This document shows positions 53,696 to 62,047 of a DNA stretch of 64,000 nucleotides, one piece after another. The stretch comes from Amycolatopsis lurida. GTDB taxonomy: Bacteria; Actinomycetota; Actinomycetes; Mycobacteriales; Pseudonocardiaceae. The position numbers and the translations under genes were made by a program. The notes beneath the pieces were generated by a model. The model was not told the DNA's origin. It made no database searches and saw only the letters and a program-made list of their open reading frames with translations. The DNA lies in contig NZ_FNTA01000002.1 in assembly GCF_900105055.1 (NCBI RefSeq), positions 310,001-374,000 of the forward strand. The letters are read 5' to 3'. The first letter of the stretch is position 1; each line of letters opens with the position of its first letter.

Positions 53696-53738
53696 CTTCG
53701 CGCGCGAAGGTGCTTCGCGTGCGAAGTGGCCCTTCGCG
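53696..53738. promoter_or_regulatory. Three CTTCGCG palindromic sites upstream of the XRE regulator
   Basis: CTTCGCGCGCGAAG (53696-53709, perfect) and CTTCGCGTGCGAAG (53713-53726, one mismatch pair) lie 17 bp apart, followed by the half-site CTTCGCG (53732-53738). Position between a TATAAAG box and the start codon suits an operator array. Confidence 0.6.
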
Positions 53739-53783
53739 GAAATGCGCGAGCGCAAGTTATCAGCAGTTGAGGTGAATCACCGC

Positions 53784-54686
53784 GTGGCAATCACCGCGCG
53801 GCCGGAGTTCGGCCCTAGTTTTGCCCGCATGGTTGAGAAGGATTCGACGGCGCGGACCCGGGAACTGGGCCACCGCATGAAGGCGTTCCGGCAGCGCAGG
53901 CACTTCAGCGGAGCCGACGTCAGCCGCCGTAACGGCTGGTTGCAGAGCAAGGTCACGAGGTGGGAACAAGGGCTGCGTGAGCTGTCCGTGGTGGACGCGG
54001 CACTGTATCTCGCGACCTGCGGCGAGGCGGAGCCCGAACGTGACCTGCTGCTGGAACTGACCCAGCCCGGCGGAGATCTGTACTGGGTTCGGCCGTACTT
54101 CGACGAACTCGTCGACCCGATGAAATCCCTTGCTATCCAAGAGAATCTCGCGCACACGCTGGTGCGCTACGAGTCGTTGACCCTCCCCGGGCTGCTCCAG
54201 ACCGAACCGTACGCCCGCACCGCCTTCGAGCTGATCGGCAACCGTGACCAAGCTCAGCTGGACCAGGTCGTGAACGCCAGGATGGAGCGGCAGCGGTTGC
54301 TGCAGCGCGATCGTCCGCCGCGGTGCCGGTTCTACGTCCACGAGCGCGCGCTGCGGTCCGTCGTCGGTGGTCCCCGGATCATGCACGAGCAACTGCTCCA
54401 CCTCGTCCTGTCGGCGAACCTGCCGTATTGCTCCATTCGTATCGTCCCGGAAAGCGACGGGGTGGGCACGGTGCTCGAGAATTCGTTCACCATCATGGAA
54501 TTCACGGAACATCCGGCGGTGGTGTACACCGATTCCTATGCGGCCGGTGTGTTCATCGACGATCGGGTCGCGGTCGAGGCCTATTATTCCCTTGTCGCGA
54601 GACTGGAAAGCGATACTCTGACCGAGGAGAGGTCCCGACAAATGCTCGCCGCATGGGCGGACCGGTACGACCGGATGGAGGAATGA
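53784..54686 (+). CDS. Helix-turn-helix regulator with DUF5753 domain
   Basis: A 300-residue protein. The XRE-type helix-turn-helix is TARTRELGHRMKAFRQRRHF to NGWLQSKVTRWEQGLREL; the remainder is the actinomycete DUF5753 domain (YESLTLPGLLQTEPYARTAF, LPYCSIRIVPESDGVG). Family members often pair with a small DUF397 protein; none is present downstream. GTG 53784 follows GAGGTGA; ATG 53829 (MVEKDSTARTREL) is an alternative. CTTCGCG palindromes upstream may be autoregulatory sites. Confidence 0.87.
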   Translation: MAITARPEFGPSFARMVEKDSTARTRELGHRMKAFRQRRHFSGADVSRRNGWLQSKVTRWEQGLRELSVVDAALYLATCGEAEPERDLLLELTQPGGDLYWVRPYFDELVDPMKSLAIQENLAHTLVRYESLTLPGLLQTEPYARTAFELIGNRDQAQLDQVVNARMERQRLLQRDRPPRCRFYVHERALRSVVGGPRIMHEQLLHLVLSANLPYCSIRIVPESDGVGTVLENSFTIMEFTEHPAVVYTDSYAAGVFIDDRVAVEAYYSLVARLESDTLTEERSRQMLAAWADRYDRMEE

Positions 54687-54753
54687 GCCGTCCGGGGTTT
54701 CCCGCGGTCACCTCCTGGGGTAATCCTTCCTGGTAGCCGAGAAGAAGGAGTTC

Positions 54754-56265
54754 GTGGTGACGAAGACGCAGGGTGGTGCCCCGGTCGCCGAGACGGAGAT
54801 CGAGCGGAAGTACGACTTGGCGGCCGACAGGCCCATCCCGCCGCTGGTCCCGGCCGGTCCCGTGACGAACCAGGCCGATCCGAGGGTCGACGTCCTCGAC
54901 GCCACGTACTTCGACACCGCCGACTTCCGGCTCGCGCAGGCAGGTATCACGCTGCGGCGGAGGCTGGGCGGAAGCGACGAGGGCTGGCACCTCAAACTCC
55001 CAGTCGGCGAAGACCGGCGCGAGGAACTCCGGCTCCCGCTCGCGGGCAGGCCGGACAAGGTGCCGGGCGCGCTGGCGAAGCTGGTCCGGGCGCATACTCT
55101 CGGCGCCAAACTCGTCCAGGCCGCTCACCTGCGTACCGAGCGCACCTCGTACGCCTTGCTCGACGCCGAAGGCCGTGAGCTCGCGACGCTGACCGACGAC
55201 GTCGTCACCGGCGAAGCGGGTGGGGAGAAGGCGCACCTCGACCGGTGGCGGGAGATCGAGATCGAACTCTCGCCCGGCGCCGACCCCGAAGTGCTCGACA
55301 GTCTGGATCAGGCGGTCGTGTCAGCGGGGGCCGAGCGGTCGAGGTGGCCGTCGAAGCTCCGGCGCTTGACCGACGAGCTCGTGCCTTCCCCGAGGGAGAA
55401 GTCGGGTTCGGTGCTGGCGGACTACTTCGCCGCGGAGCTGGACGCGCTGCGACGCAACGACATCGGGGTCCGCCGAGACGCCGAGGACGCGGTGCACCAG
55501 ATGCGGGTTTCGAGCAGGCGGTTGCGCGGTGCGCTGCGGACGTTCCGGCGGTCTCTCGATCCGGACGTCGCGGAGGGGTTGGCCGCCGAGCTTCGGTGGC
55601 TGGGGGGTGAACTCGGTCCGGCGAGGGATACTGAGGTGATGTCGGCGCGCCTGCACGACGAGGTCAAGGCGCTGCCGGCCGAGCTGGTGCTGGGCAACGT
55701 CGAGCAACTGATGACCCGGCATTTCGCGCGCGAGGCCGAAGAGGCCAAGGCGCGGGCGATCCGGGCACTCGACAGCAAGCGATACACGGAGCTGTTGCGT
55801 GCGCTGGAAAAGCTCGTCCGCAAACCCCGGAAGATCAAGGATGGCAAGAAGGAACTACGCAAGGCGGTCGCGCGGTCGAGCCGGAAGCTGGACGAGGCCG
55901 TCGCCGCGGTGCGCGAGCTGGAGCCAGGCGCGGAGCAGGACGCCGCGCTGCACGAAGTGCGCAAGAAGGCCAAACGAGCCCGGTACGCCGCGGATACGGT
56001 CCGGCCGGTGACCGGCAAGAAACTTCGAAAATGGCGAAAGAACGTCAAGGCGGTGCAGTCCACGCTCGGCACGCATCACGACATCGTGGTCACCAGGGAA
56101 GTCCTGCGGCTCCTCGGTCTGCGTGCGTACGCCGAGAACGAAAACGCTTTCACCTATGGGGTCCTGCACGGACGGTCGATCGCCGCCGCCGAGTCCGAGC
56201 ACCGGCGCTTCACCGGGCAATGGCAAGACTTGGGTAAAGGTTCTCGCCCGAAATGGCTCAAATGA
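54754..56265 (+). CDS. CYTH and CHAD domain protein (polyphosphate-related)
   Basis: A 503-residue protein. The N-terminal CYTH (triphosphate tunnel) domain begins ETEIERKYD with the ExExK motif and has DATYFDTADFRLAQAGITLR. The C-terminal CHAD domain (from about residue 225) is helical and rich in conserved His/Arg/Lys (VHQMRVSSRRLRGALRTFRR, HEVRKKAKRARYAADT, STLGTHHDIVV). CHAD domains bind polyphosphate, and CYTH domains cleave triphosphates, so it probably acts on polyphosphate or a small triphosphate. Two GTGs, 54754 and 54757, follow AAGAAGGAG; either may be used. Confidence 0.92.
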   Translation: MVTKTQGGAPVAETEIERKYDLAADRPIPPLVPAGPVTNQADPRVDVLDATYFDTADFRLAQAGITLRRRLGGSDEGWHLKLPVGEDRREELRLPLAGRPDKVPGALAKLVRAHTLGAKLVQAAHLRTERTSYALLDAEGRELATLTDDVVTGEAGGEKAHLDRWREIEIELSPGADPEVLDSLDQAVVSAGAERSRWPSKLRRLTDELVPSPREKSGSVLADYFAAELDALRRNDIGVRRDAEDAVHQMRVSSRRLRGALRTFRRSLDPDVAEGLAAELRWLGGELGPARDTEVMSARLHDEVKALPAELVLGNVEQLMTRHFAREAEEAKARAIRALDSKRYTELLRALEKLVRKPRKIKDGKKELRKAVARSSRKLDEAVAAVRELEPGAEQDAALHEVRKKAKRARYAADTVRPVTGKKLRKWRKNVKAVQSTLGTHHDIVVTREVLRLLGLRAYAENENAFTYGVLHGRSIAAAESEHRRFTGQWQDLGKGSRPKWLK

Positions 56266-56340
56266 GGTAGCCCGGGTTGACCTCTCGCCGTCGCCGAGTA
56301 CCGTCGAGGGAACTTGGTGGTCTGGAGAGAGGCGCCCCCA

Positions 56341-56694
56341 ATGTTGCCTGGCCAGCGCGTTCCCGGCGAAGCGCCGCCCCTGGCCGTGACCAGCAGCCGC
56401 CCCAAGGACGGCGTCCTCGTCCTCACCGCGGTGGGGGAGATCGACGCGGCCACGGTCGGGCGGTTCCGCACCGAACTCACCGGTGCGTGTGTCAGGGGAC
56501 GGCACGTGATCCTCGACCTCTCCGGCGTCCGCTTCCTCAGCTGTGCCGGCTTGCAGGCGCTCGAGGAGGCCAACGCGGTGTCCCCGCGGTTCTCGGTGAT
56601 CGTGAAGACACCTCTGGTGTCACGGATTCTGGACGTCAGCGGGGTCGGAGCCGATCTCGACGTCCGACGTGACGTGGAGGATCTGCGGCTCTAG
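56341..56694 (+). CDS. STAS domain protein, anti-sigma factor antagonist-like
   Basis: A 117-residue STAS protein. The core GEIDAATVGRFRTELTGAC and HVILDLSGVRFLSCAGLQAL match SpoIIAA/RsbV. At the position of the phosphorylated serine (DSSGL in SpoIIAA) the sequence is SCAGL, placing a cysteine where the serine would be, so control by kinase phosphorylation may be lost or changed. No anti-sigma or sigma gene is adjacent. A GTG at 56314 would add nine residues. It shares CTAG with the stop of the convergent ligase-like gene. Confidence 0.85.
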   Translation: MLPGQRVPGEAPPLAVTSSRPKDGVLVLTAVGEIDAATVGRFRTELTGACVRGRHVILDLSGVRFLSCAGLQALEEANAVSPRFSVIVKTPLVSRILDVSGVGADLDVRRDVEDLRL

Positions 56695-58133
56695 TCCCCG
56701 TCGAGCTCGACCTCGTCGGCGGTGACGTCCGGCAGCAGACCGCGCCAGCGTGGGTTGCGCAGGCAGCCCGCGTCGGTCCAGCCGCCGAAGACGACCTCGC
56801 CGACGATGGTCGGCCGCGACCAGCGCGCGTCGCGCGCCTGTTTCTCCGGAACGGAGTGGAACGGGGATGTCTTGCGCTCCAAGCGGAAAAGCCGCCGGGA
56901 AAGCTCGGCGAGCTCGCTGCCCGCGAAGCCGACTCCCACGTTTCCGATGTACCGCAGGCCATCCTCGTGCGGGACGCCGAGCAGCAGTGAGCTGAACGTG
57001 TCCGCACGGCTGCCGCCGCCCGGTCGCCAGCCGCCCAGTACCACTTGCTGCACCAGGGTTCCGGTGATGGAAAGCCAGTCACCCGTGCGCCTGCCCGGGT
57101 GGTACGCGGAGCCGGCCCGTTTGGCGACGATACCGGCTAGCCCGTGTTCGCGAGCCGCCCGCGCGACCGCGCCACCGTCGCCGGGGTAGTACCGCGAGAC
57201 TTGCCAATGCGGTCCGCTCAACCCGAGTTCGTCGAGGAGTTCTCGTCGGTCGACGTAAGACGTGCCGAGGCAGGAGCGGCCGTCGAGATGCAGGAGGTCG
57301 TTCACCAGGTAGAAGGCCGGATACCGGGGCATGAGCCGTTTGGCGGAGTTCTTCGTCGCCCGCACGCGGTGCCCGAGCCCTTCCGGACTCGGCTTCCCGC
57401 CGTCGAAGACGACGATCTCCCCGTCCAGAAACACCTCTGTGGCACCGAGTTGTTCCCCGAGGCCGCGGAACTCGGGATACAGCCCGGTGACGTCGTCACC
57501 CGAATCGTCGTAAGCGGTGATCCGTCCCCCGGACACCCGGATCAGGGTGCGGCGCCCGGACCAATCGAATTCGTAGGCCCATTCCGCGTCTTCGCCCGTG
57601 GACGGAAGCCGCCCCGGTTTGGTCAGCATCGGAGCGAGGAAAGAGGGGAGTTCCGCGCGGCCGGGATCGGCCGGGTCGAGTCTTTTGAGCAACCAGCCGT
57701 TGTCCCTGCCGTCCTTCTTCACGTTGAGGAACAGGTATTTCCCGCGGGCTCGCTCGCCATGGAAGACCACCTCGACCTTGTGGTCGTTGAAGTGCAGCGT
57801 TTCGTACCGGCCGGTGTCCCAGATCGTCATGGTGCCGCCGCCGTATTCGCCCGCGGGTATCTCGCCTTCGAAGGTGAGGTATTCCATCGGGTGGTCTTCG
57901 GTGTGCACGGCGAGACGGTCGAGATCCGGTGACATCGGCAGGCCTTTGGGCACCGCCCAGGAGACGAGCACTCCGTCCCGTTCGAGGCGGATGTCCCAGT
58001 GCAGGCTGCTCGCGTGGTGTTCCTGGATGACGAACAGATCGTCGGCACCGGTTTTACCATCGCGATCCGGAAGGGGCTCGGGAGTCCGCCCTGGTCTGCG
58101 TTTACGGCGGTATTCGCCGAGTTTCTCCGCCAT
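56691..58133 (-). CDS. LigD-like protein: 3'-phosphoesterase plus catalytically altered ATP-dependent DNA ligase domain
   Basis: A 480-residue protein. The N-terminal phosphoesterase domain keeps its metal ligands (QEHHASSLHWDIRLERDG, with EGEIPAGEYGGGTM), so 3'-end cleaning seems possible. The ligase domain follows from about residue 165, but motif I KWDG is FDWSG: Asp190 replaces the lysine that takes AMP, and the motif aspartate is Ser. Motif V lysines are also gone (GDWLSIT for SWVKDK), while LDGEIVVFD and GIVAKRAGSAYHPGRR remain. The polymerase domain of full LigD is absent. It may be a non-ligating partner in NHEJ-type repair (inference); no ku gene is in the window. Confidence 0.85.
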   Translation of the reverse strand: MAEKLGEYRRKRRPGRTPEPLPDRDGKTGADDLFVIQEHHASSLHWDIRLERDGVLVSWAVPKGLPMSPDLDRLAVHTEDHPMEYLTFEGEIPAGEYGGGTMTIWDTGRYETLHFNDHKVEVVFHGERARGKYLFLNVKKDGRDNGWLLKRLDPADPGRAELPSFLAPMLTKPGRLPSTGEDAEWAYEFDWSGRRTLIRVSGGRITAYDDSGDDVTGLYPEFRGLGEQLGATEVFLDGEIVVFDGGKPSPEGLGHRVRATKNSAKRLMPRYPAFYLVNDLLHLDGRSCLGTSYVDRRELLDELGLSGPHWQVSRYYPGDGGAVARAAREHGLAGIVAKRAGSAYHPGRRTGDWLSITGTLVQQVVLGGWRPGGGSRADTFSSLLLGVPHEDGLRYIGNVGVGFAGSELAELSRRLFRLERKTSPFHSVPEKQARDARWSRPTIVGEVVFGGWTDAGCLRNPRWRGLLPDVTADEVELDGD

Positions 58134-58204
58134 GGTCGGCCGGCGCACCCCTCTCCGGATCGGGTCACGCAAGCCTAGCGCCGTTCCCGCACCTTCCGTA
58201 CGTC

Positions 58205-58247
58205 GAAGGCCCCTTTTCCCGCGGTAAAAGCAGGAAAAGAGGCCTTC
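58205..58247 (-). terminator. Hairpin between ABC exporter operon and ligase-like gene (GAAGGCC family)
   Basis: GAAGGCCCCTTTTCC (58205-58219) pairs with GGAAAAGAGGCCTTC (58233-58247) with one mismatch, round a 13-base loop. It lies just beyond the stop of the second ABC gene. Confidence 0.78.
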
Positions 58248-58259
58248 TCGCGATCCTGT

Positions 58260-60284
58260 TCAGTCGGTTTCGGCCAGTGCCTCTGCGAACTGGGCGGCAT
58301 AGAGCCGGGAGTACGCACCACCGGTGAGCAGCAGCGTTTCGTGGTCGCCCTGTTCGACGATCGATCCGTTCTCCATCACCAGGATGACGTCCGCGTCGCG
58401 GATGGTGGAAAGCCGGTGCGCGATGACGAAACTCGTCCGGCCTTCGCGCAGCGAGTTCATCGCCCGCTGGATCAGCACCTCGGTCCGTGTGTCGACGGAG
58501 CTGGTGGCCTCGTCGAGGATGAGGATCGCGGGCTTCGCCAGGAACGCCCGCGCGACGGTGATCAGCTGTTTCTCACCGGCGCTGACCGTGCCGCCCTCGT
58601 CGTCGATCACCGTGTCGTACCCGTCCGGAAGGGTGCGGACGAACCGGTCGACGTGGGTCGCCTTGGCCGCGGCCACGACCTCGTCGTGCGTGGCGCCCTC
58701 GGAACCGTAGGCGATGTTCTCCGCGATGGTGCCGCCGAACAGCCACGCGTCCTGCAGCACCATGCCGGTCTTGGCCCGCAGGTCCTCGCGGTCCATCCCG
58801 GCGATGTCGACGCCGTCGAGAGTGATCCTGCCGCTGTCGAGTTCGTAGAACCGCATGAGCAGGTTGACCAGCGTGGTCTTCCCGGCGCCGGTCGGGCCGA
58901 CGATGGCGACGGTGTGTCCCGGTTCGACGGTGAGCGACAGGTCTTCGATGAGCGGGGTGTCCTCGGTGTACCGGAACGACACGTGCTCGAACTCGACCTG
59001 CCCCCGCACGTCCTCGACCCGAGCGGGCTCGGCGGGCTCGGGTTCCTGCTCGTCCGCGTCGAGCAGTGCGAAGACCCGCTCCGCGGACGCGATCCCGGAC
59101 TGCAGCAGGTTCGCCATGCTGGCGATCTGCGTGACCGGCTGGCTGAACTGCCGTGAATACTGGATGAACGCTTGGACGTCGCCGAGTGACAGGGTTCCGG
59201 ACGCGACCCGCAGCGCGCCGATCACGGCGACCAGCACGTAGCTCAGGTTGCCGATGAACATCATCGCGGGCTGGATGGTGCCCGAGATGAACTGCGCCTT
59301 GAAGCTCGCGCCGTAGAGCGTGTCGTTGTGCTCACGGAAGACCTCTTCGGCCTCCTCCCGGCGGCCGAACACCTTGACCAGCGAGTGCCCGGTGTACATC
59401 TCCTCGATATGCGCGTTGAGCCGCCCGGTGGTGGACCACTGCTTGATGAACTGCGGCTGCGCCTTCTTGCCGATCTTGGCCGCGACGATCACCGACGCCG
59501 GCACCGAGAGGAGCGCGACGAGCGCCAGCAGGGGCGAGATGACGAACATCATCACGAGCACACCGACGACCATCAGCAGCGACGACACGATCTGCGCGAG
59601 CGTCTGCTGAAGGGACAGCGCGAGATTGTCGATGTCGTTGGTCGCCCGGCTCAGCACTTCGCCGCGCGGCTGGCGGTCGAAGTAGCTCAACGGGAGCTTG
59701 GCGAACTTCTCTTCGATCCGCTCACGCAGGTCGAACACCGCCCGCTGCACCAGGTTCGTGGTCAGCCTGGCCTGCAGCAGCGAGAAGAACGACGCCACGA
59801 TGTAGAGCAGCAGGACCCACAACAGGACCTGGCCGACGGCGTCGAGGTCGATACGCTGGCCGGGGACGAAATCGATCCCCGAGTACAGGTCGGCGACGGT
59901 GTTGTCGCCCGCGGCCCGCAGCCCGGCGATGACCTGTTCCTTGCTCACGCCCGCGGGCATGTCCTTCGCGACGACGCCCGCGAAGATGAGGTCCGTGGCC
60001 ATTCCGAGGATCTTCGGGCCGATGACGCTCAGCGTGACACTGGCGATGCCGAAGATCAGGATGCCGTACAGCATGGCGCGCTGTGGTTGCAGCAGGCGCA
60101 GCAGCCGTTTCAGGGATCCCTTGAAGTCCAGGGCCTTCTCGGCGGGCTGTCCGCCCATGAAGCCGGCTGGGCCGCGGCCGAAACCGCCTCCGCCAGGGCC
60201 GGGGCCCCGTGCCGCGCTCGCGCGCTCGCCCACCGGTTTGGCGGTGGTGTCCGAAGAAGACTGTGTGGATTCGGGCGCGCTCAT
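58260..60284 (-). CDS. ABC exporter half-transporter, second subunit
   Basis: A 674-residue type IV exporter with an N-terminal Gly/Pro-rich extension (about 60 aa), six helices and a C-terminal ATPase. Walker A is GPTGAGKTT, Walker B LILDEATSS with its catalytic glutamate, and the H-loop VIAHRLSTI. The signature is degenerate, VSAGEKQ instead of LSGGQ. A large extracytoplasmic insertion (about 105-150) follows the first helices. TGATG overlap with the upstream partner means they form a heterodimer. Substrate unknown; a TetR repressor upstream suggests a drug or lipid. Confidence 0.93.
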   Translation of the reverse strand: MSAPESTQSSSDTTAKPVGERASAARGPGPGGGGFGRGPAGFMGGQPAEKALDFKGSLKRLLRLLQPQRAMLYGILIFGIASVTLSVIGPKILGMATDLIFAGVVAKDMPAGVSKEQVIAGLRAAGDNTVADLYSGIDFVPGQRIDLDAVGQVLLWVLLLYIVASFFSLLQARLTTNLVQRAVFDLRERIEEKFAKLPLSYFDRQPRGEVLSRATNDIDNLALSLQQTLAQIVSSLLMVVGVLVMMFVISPLLALVALLSVPASVIVAAKIGKKAQPQFIKQWSTTGRLNAHIEEMYTGHSLVKVFGRREEAEEVFREHNDTLYGASFKAQFISGTIQPAMMFIGNLSYVLVAVIGALRVASGTLSLGDVQAFIQYSRQFSQPVTQIASMANLLQSGIASAERVFALLDADEQEPEPAEPARVEDVRGQVEFEHVSFRYTEDTPLIEDLSLTVEPGHTVAIVGPTGAGKTTLVNLLMRFYELDSGRITLDGVDIAGMDREDLRAKTGMVLQDAWLFGGTIAENIAYGSEGATHDEVVAAAKATHVDRFVRTLPDGYDTVIDDEGGTVSAGEKQLITVARAFLAKPAILILDEATSSVDTRTEVLIQRAMNSLREGRTSFVIAHRLSTIRDADVILVMENGSIVEQGDHETLLLTGGAYSRLYAAQFAEALAETD

Positions 60285-62017
60285 CAGGCGGCCTCCTGCT
60301 CGGTCAGCTGGGACAGCACGATCTCCCGATAGGTTTCGTTGCCGTCCATGAGTTCGGTGTGCGTGCCGCTCCCGACGACGCGGCCTTCGTCGAGCACGAC
60401 GATGCGGTCGGCGTTGCGGATCGTGCTGACCCGCTGCGCGACGATGACCACGGTCGCCTCGGCGGTTTCGGCCGCGAGCGCCCGCCGCAGCGCGGCGTCG
60501 GTCGCGTAGTCGAGCGCGGAGAAGGAATCGTCGAAGAGGTAGATCTCGGGGCGCCGCACCAGCATCCGCGCGATCGCGAGCCGCTGCCGCTGCCCGCCGG
60601 AGACGTTGGTCCCGCCCTGGGCGATGGAGGAGTTCAGGCCCTCGGGCATCCGTTCGACGAAGTCCTTGCCCTGGGCCACCTCCAGCGCGTGCCAGAGCTC
60701 CTCGTCGGTGGCGTCGGACTTGCCGTAGCGAAGATTGCTCGCGACCGTACCGGCGAACAGGTACGGCTTCTGCGGCACCAGCCCGACGGCGTCGGACAGC
60801 ACGGTCTGATCCAGTTCCCGGACGTCGACGCCGTCGACCCGCACGGAGCCGCCGGTGACGTCCATCAGCCGGGGGATCAGGTTGAGCAGCGTGGTCTTGC
60901 CGCTGCCCGTGCTGCCGATGATCGCGGTGGTCTCACCGGGCAGGGCCAGCAGCGAGATCTCCCGCAGCACCGGCTTCTCCGCGCCGGGGAAACGGAATTC
61001 CACATCGGACAGTTCGAGCCGTCCGTGCACCTCGCCGGGGCTGATCGGGTTCTCCGGGAGGACGACGCTGGTGTGCGTGTCGAGCACCTCGGTGATGCGC
61101 TCGGCGCTGACCTCGGCGCGCGGCACCATCATGAACATGAAGGTGGCCATCATGACCGCCATCAGGATCTGCATCAGGTACGAGAGGAACGCGGTGAGCG
61201 CGCCGATCTGCATGCTGCCGTCGTCGATCCGCAGCCCGCCGAACCACAGCACGGCGACACTGGAGGCGTTCATCACGAGCATGACGATGGGGAACATGAG
61301 GGCCATCAGCCTGCCGACGACGAGCGAGACGTCCAGGAGTTCGGTGTTGGCCTTGGTGAACCGCCGCCGTTCGTGCGTGTCCTTGACGAACGCCCGGATC
61401 ACGCGGATGCCCATGATCTGCTCGCGCAGGATCTGGTTGATCTTGTCGATGCGCTCCTGCATCAGCCGGAACGCCGGGCGCATCTTCGCGATGATGACCC
61501 CGACCGAGACACCGAGGATCGGCACCGCGAGCACGAGCAGCCACGAAAGGGTGACGTCCTGGTTCAGCGCCATGATGATGCCGCCGAAGCACATGATAGG
61601 CGCGGACACCATCAGGGTGAAGGCCATCAACGTCAGCATCTGCACCTGCTGGACGTCGTTGGTGGTGCGGGTGATCAGCGACGGCGTCCCGAAGTGGCCG
61701 ACTTCGCGGGCCGAGAAGTCCTGGACCCGGTGGAAGATCGCGCCGCGGACGTCCCGGCCGACCGCCATCGCGGTCCGGGCGCCGTAGTAGACGGCGCCGA
61801 TCGAACAGGCGATCTGCACCAGCGACACGAGCAGCATGACGCCGCCGACACCGAGGATGTAGTCGATGTCGCCCTTGACCACACCGCCGTCGATGATGTC
61901 GGCGTTCAGCGTGGGGAGGTAGAGCCCGGCGAGGGTCTGGACGAACTGCAGCAGCACGATGAGCCACAGGTCTCGCCGGTACGGGCGCAGGTGAATGCGC
62001 AACAGCTTGGTCAGCAC
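60284..62017 (-). CDS. ABC exporter half-transporter, first subunit
   Basis: A 577-residue exporter subunit with six helices and an ATPase. Walker A GSTGSGKTT and signature VSGGQRQR are normal, but Walker B is YLFDDSFSALD (Asp in place of the catalytic Glu) and the H-loop is VAQRVSTI (Gln for His). With its partner's faulty signature these make one degenerate ATP site and one complete site, as in TmrAB-type heterodimers. Its start lies 30 bp after the TetR gene, giving one operon tetR-ABC1-ABC2. Confidence 0.93.
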   Translation of the reverse strand: MLTKLLRIHLRPYRRDLWLIVLLQFVQTLAGLYLPTLNADIIDGGVVKGDIDYILGVGGVMLLVSLVQIACSIGAVYYGARTAMAVGRDVRGAIFHRVQDFSAREVGHFGTPSLITRTTNDVQQVQMLTLMAFTLMVSAPIMCFGGIIMALNQDVTLSWLLVLAVPILGVSVGVIIAKMRPAFRLMQERIDKINQILREQIMGIRVIRAFVKDTHERRRFTKANTELLDVSLVVGRLMALMFPIVMLVMNASSVAVLWFGGLRIDDGSMQIGALTAFLSYLMQILMAVMMATFMFMMVPRAEVSAERITEVLDTHTSVVLPENPISPGEVHGRLELSDVEFRFPGAEKPVLREISLLALPGETTAIIGSTGSGKTTLLNLIPRLMDVTGGSVRVDGVDVRELDQTVLSDAVGLVPQKPYLFAGTVASNLRYGKSDATDEELWHALEVAQGKDFVERMPEGLNSSIAQGGTNVSGGQRQRLAIARMLVRRPEIYLFDDSFSALDYATDAALRRALAAETAEATVVIVAQRVSTIRNADRIVVLDEGRVVGSGTHTELMDGNETYREIVLSQLTEQEAA

Positions 62018-62047
62018 AACGGTTTCTCCCCAGTGGTGGGTCGGGTG

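Larger units (their letters stand above)
53385..53783. other. Divergent regulatory region before the XRE gene
   Basis: No gene is seen here. The region is AT-richer than its surroundings and holds the esterase promoter on one side, a GAAGGCC-type palindrome (53557-53607), a TATAAAG box near 53680, and three CTTCGCG palindromic sites (53696-53738) on the other. Confidence 0.55.

Noticed and set aside
49049..56694. Antibiotic biosynthetic or resistance cluster around the SARP and erythromycin-esterase genes
   Set aside because: No synthase, tailoring or specific resistance gene is nearby, and the esterase family is not diagnostic of macrolide resistance.
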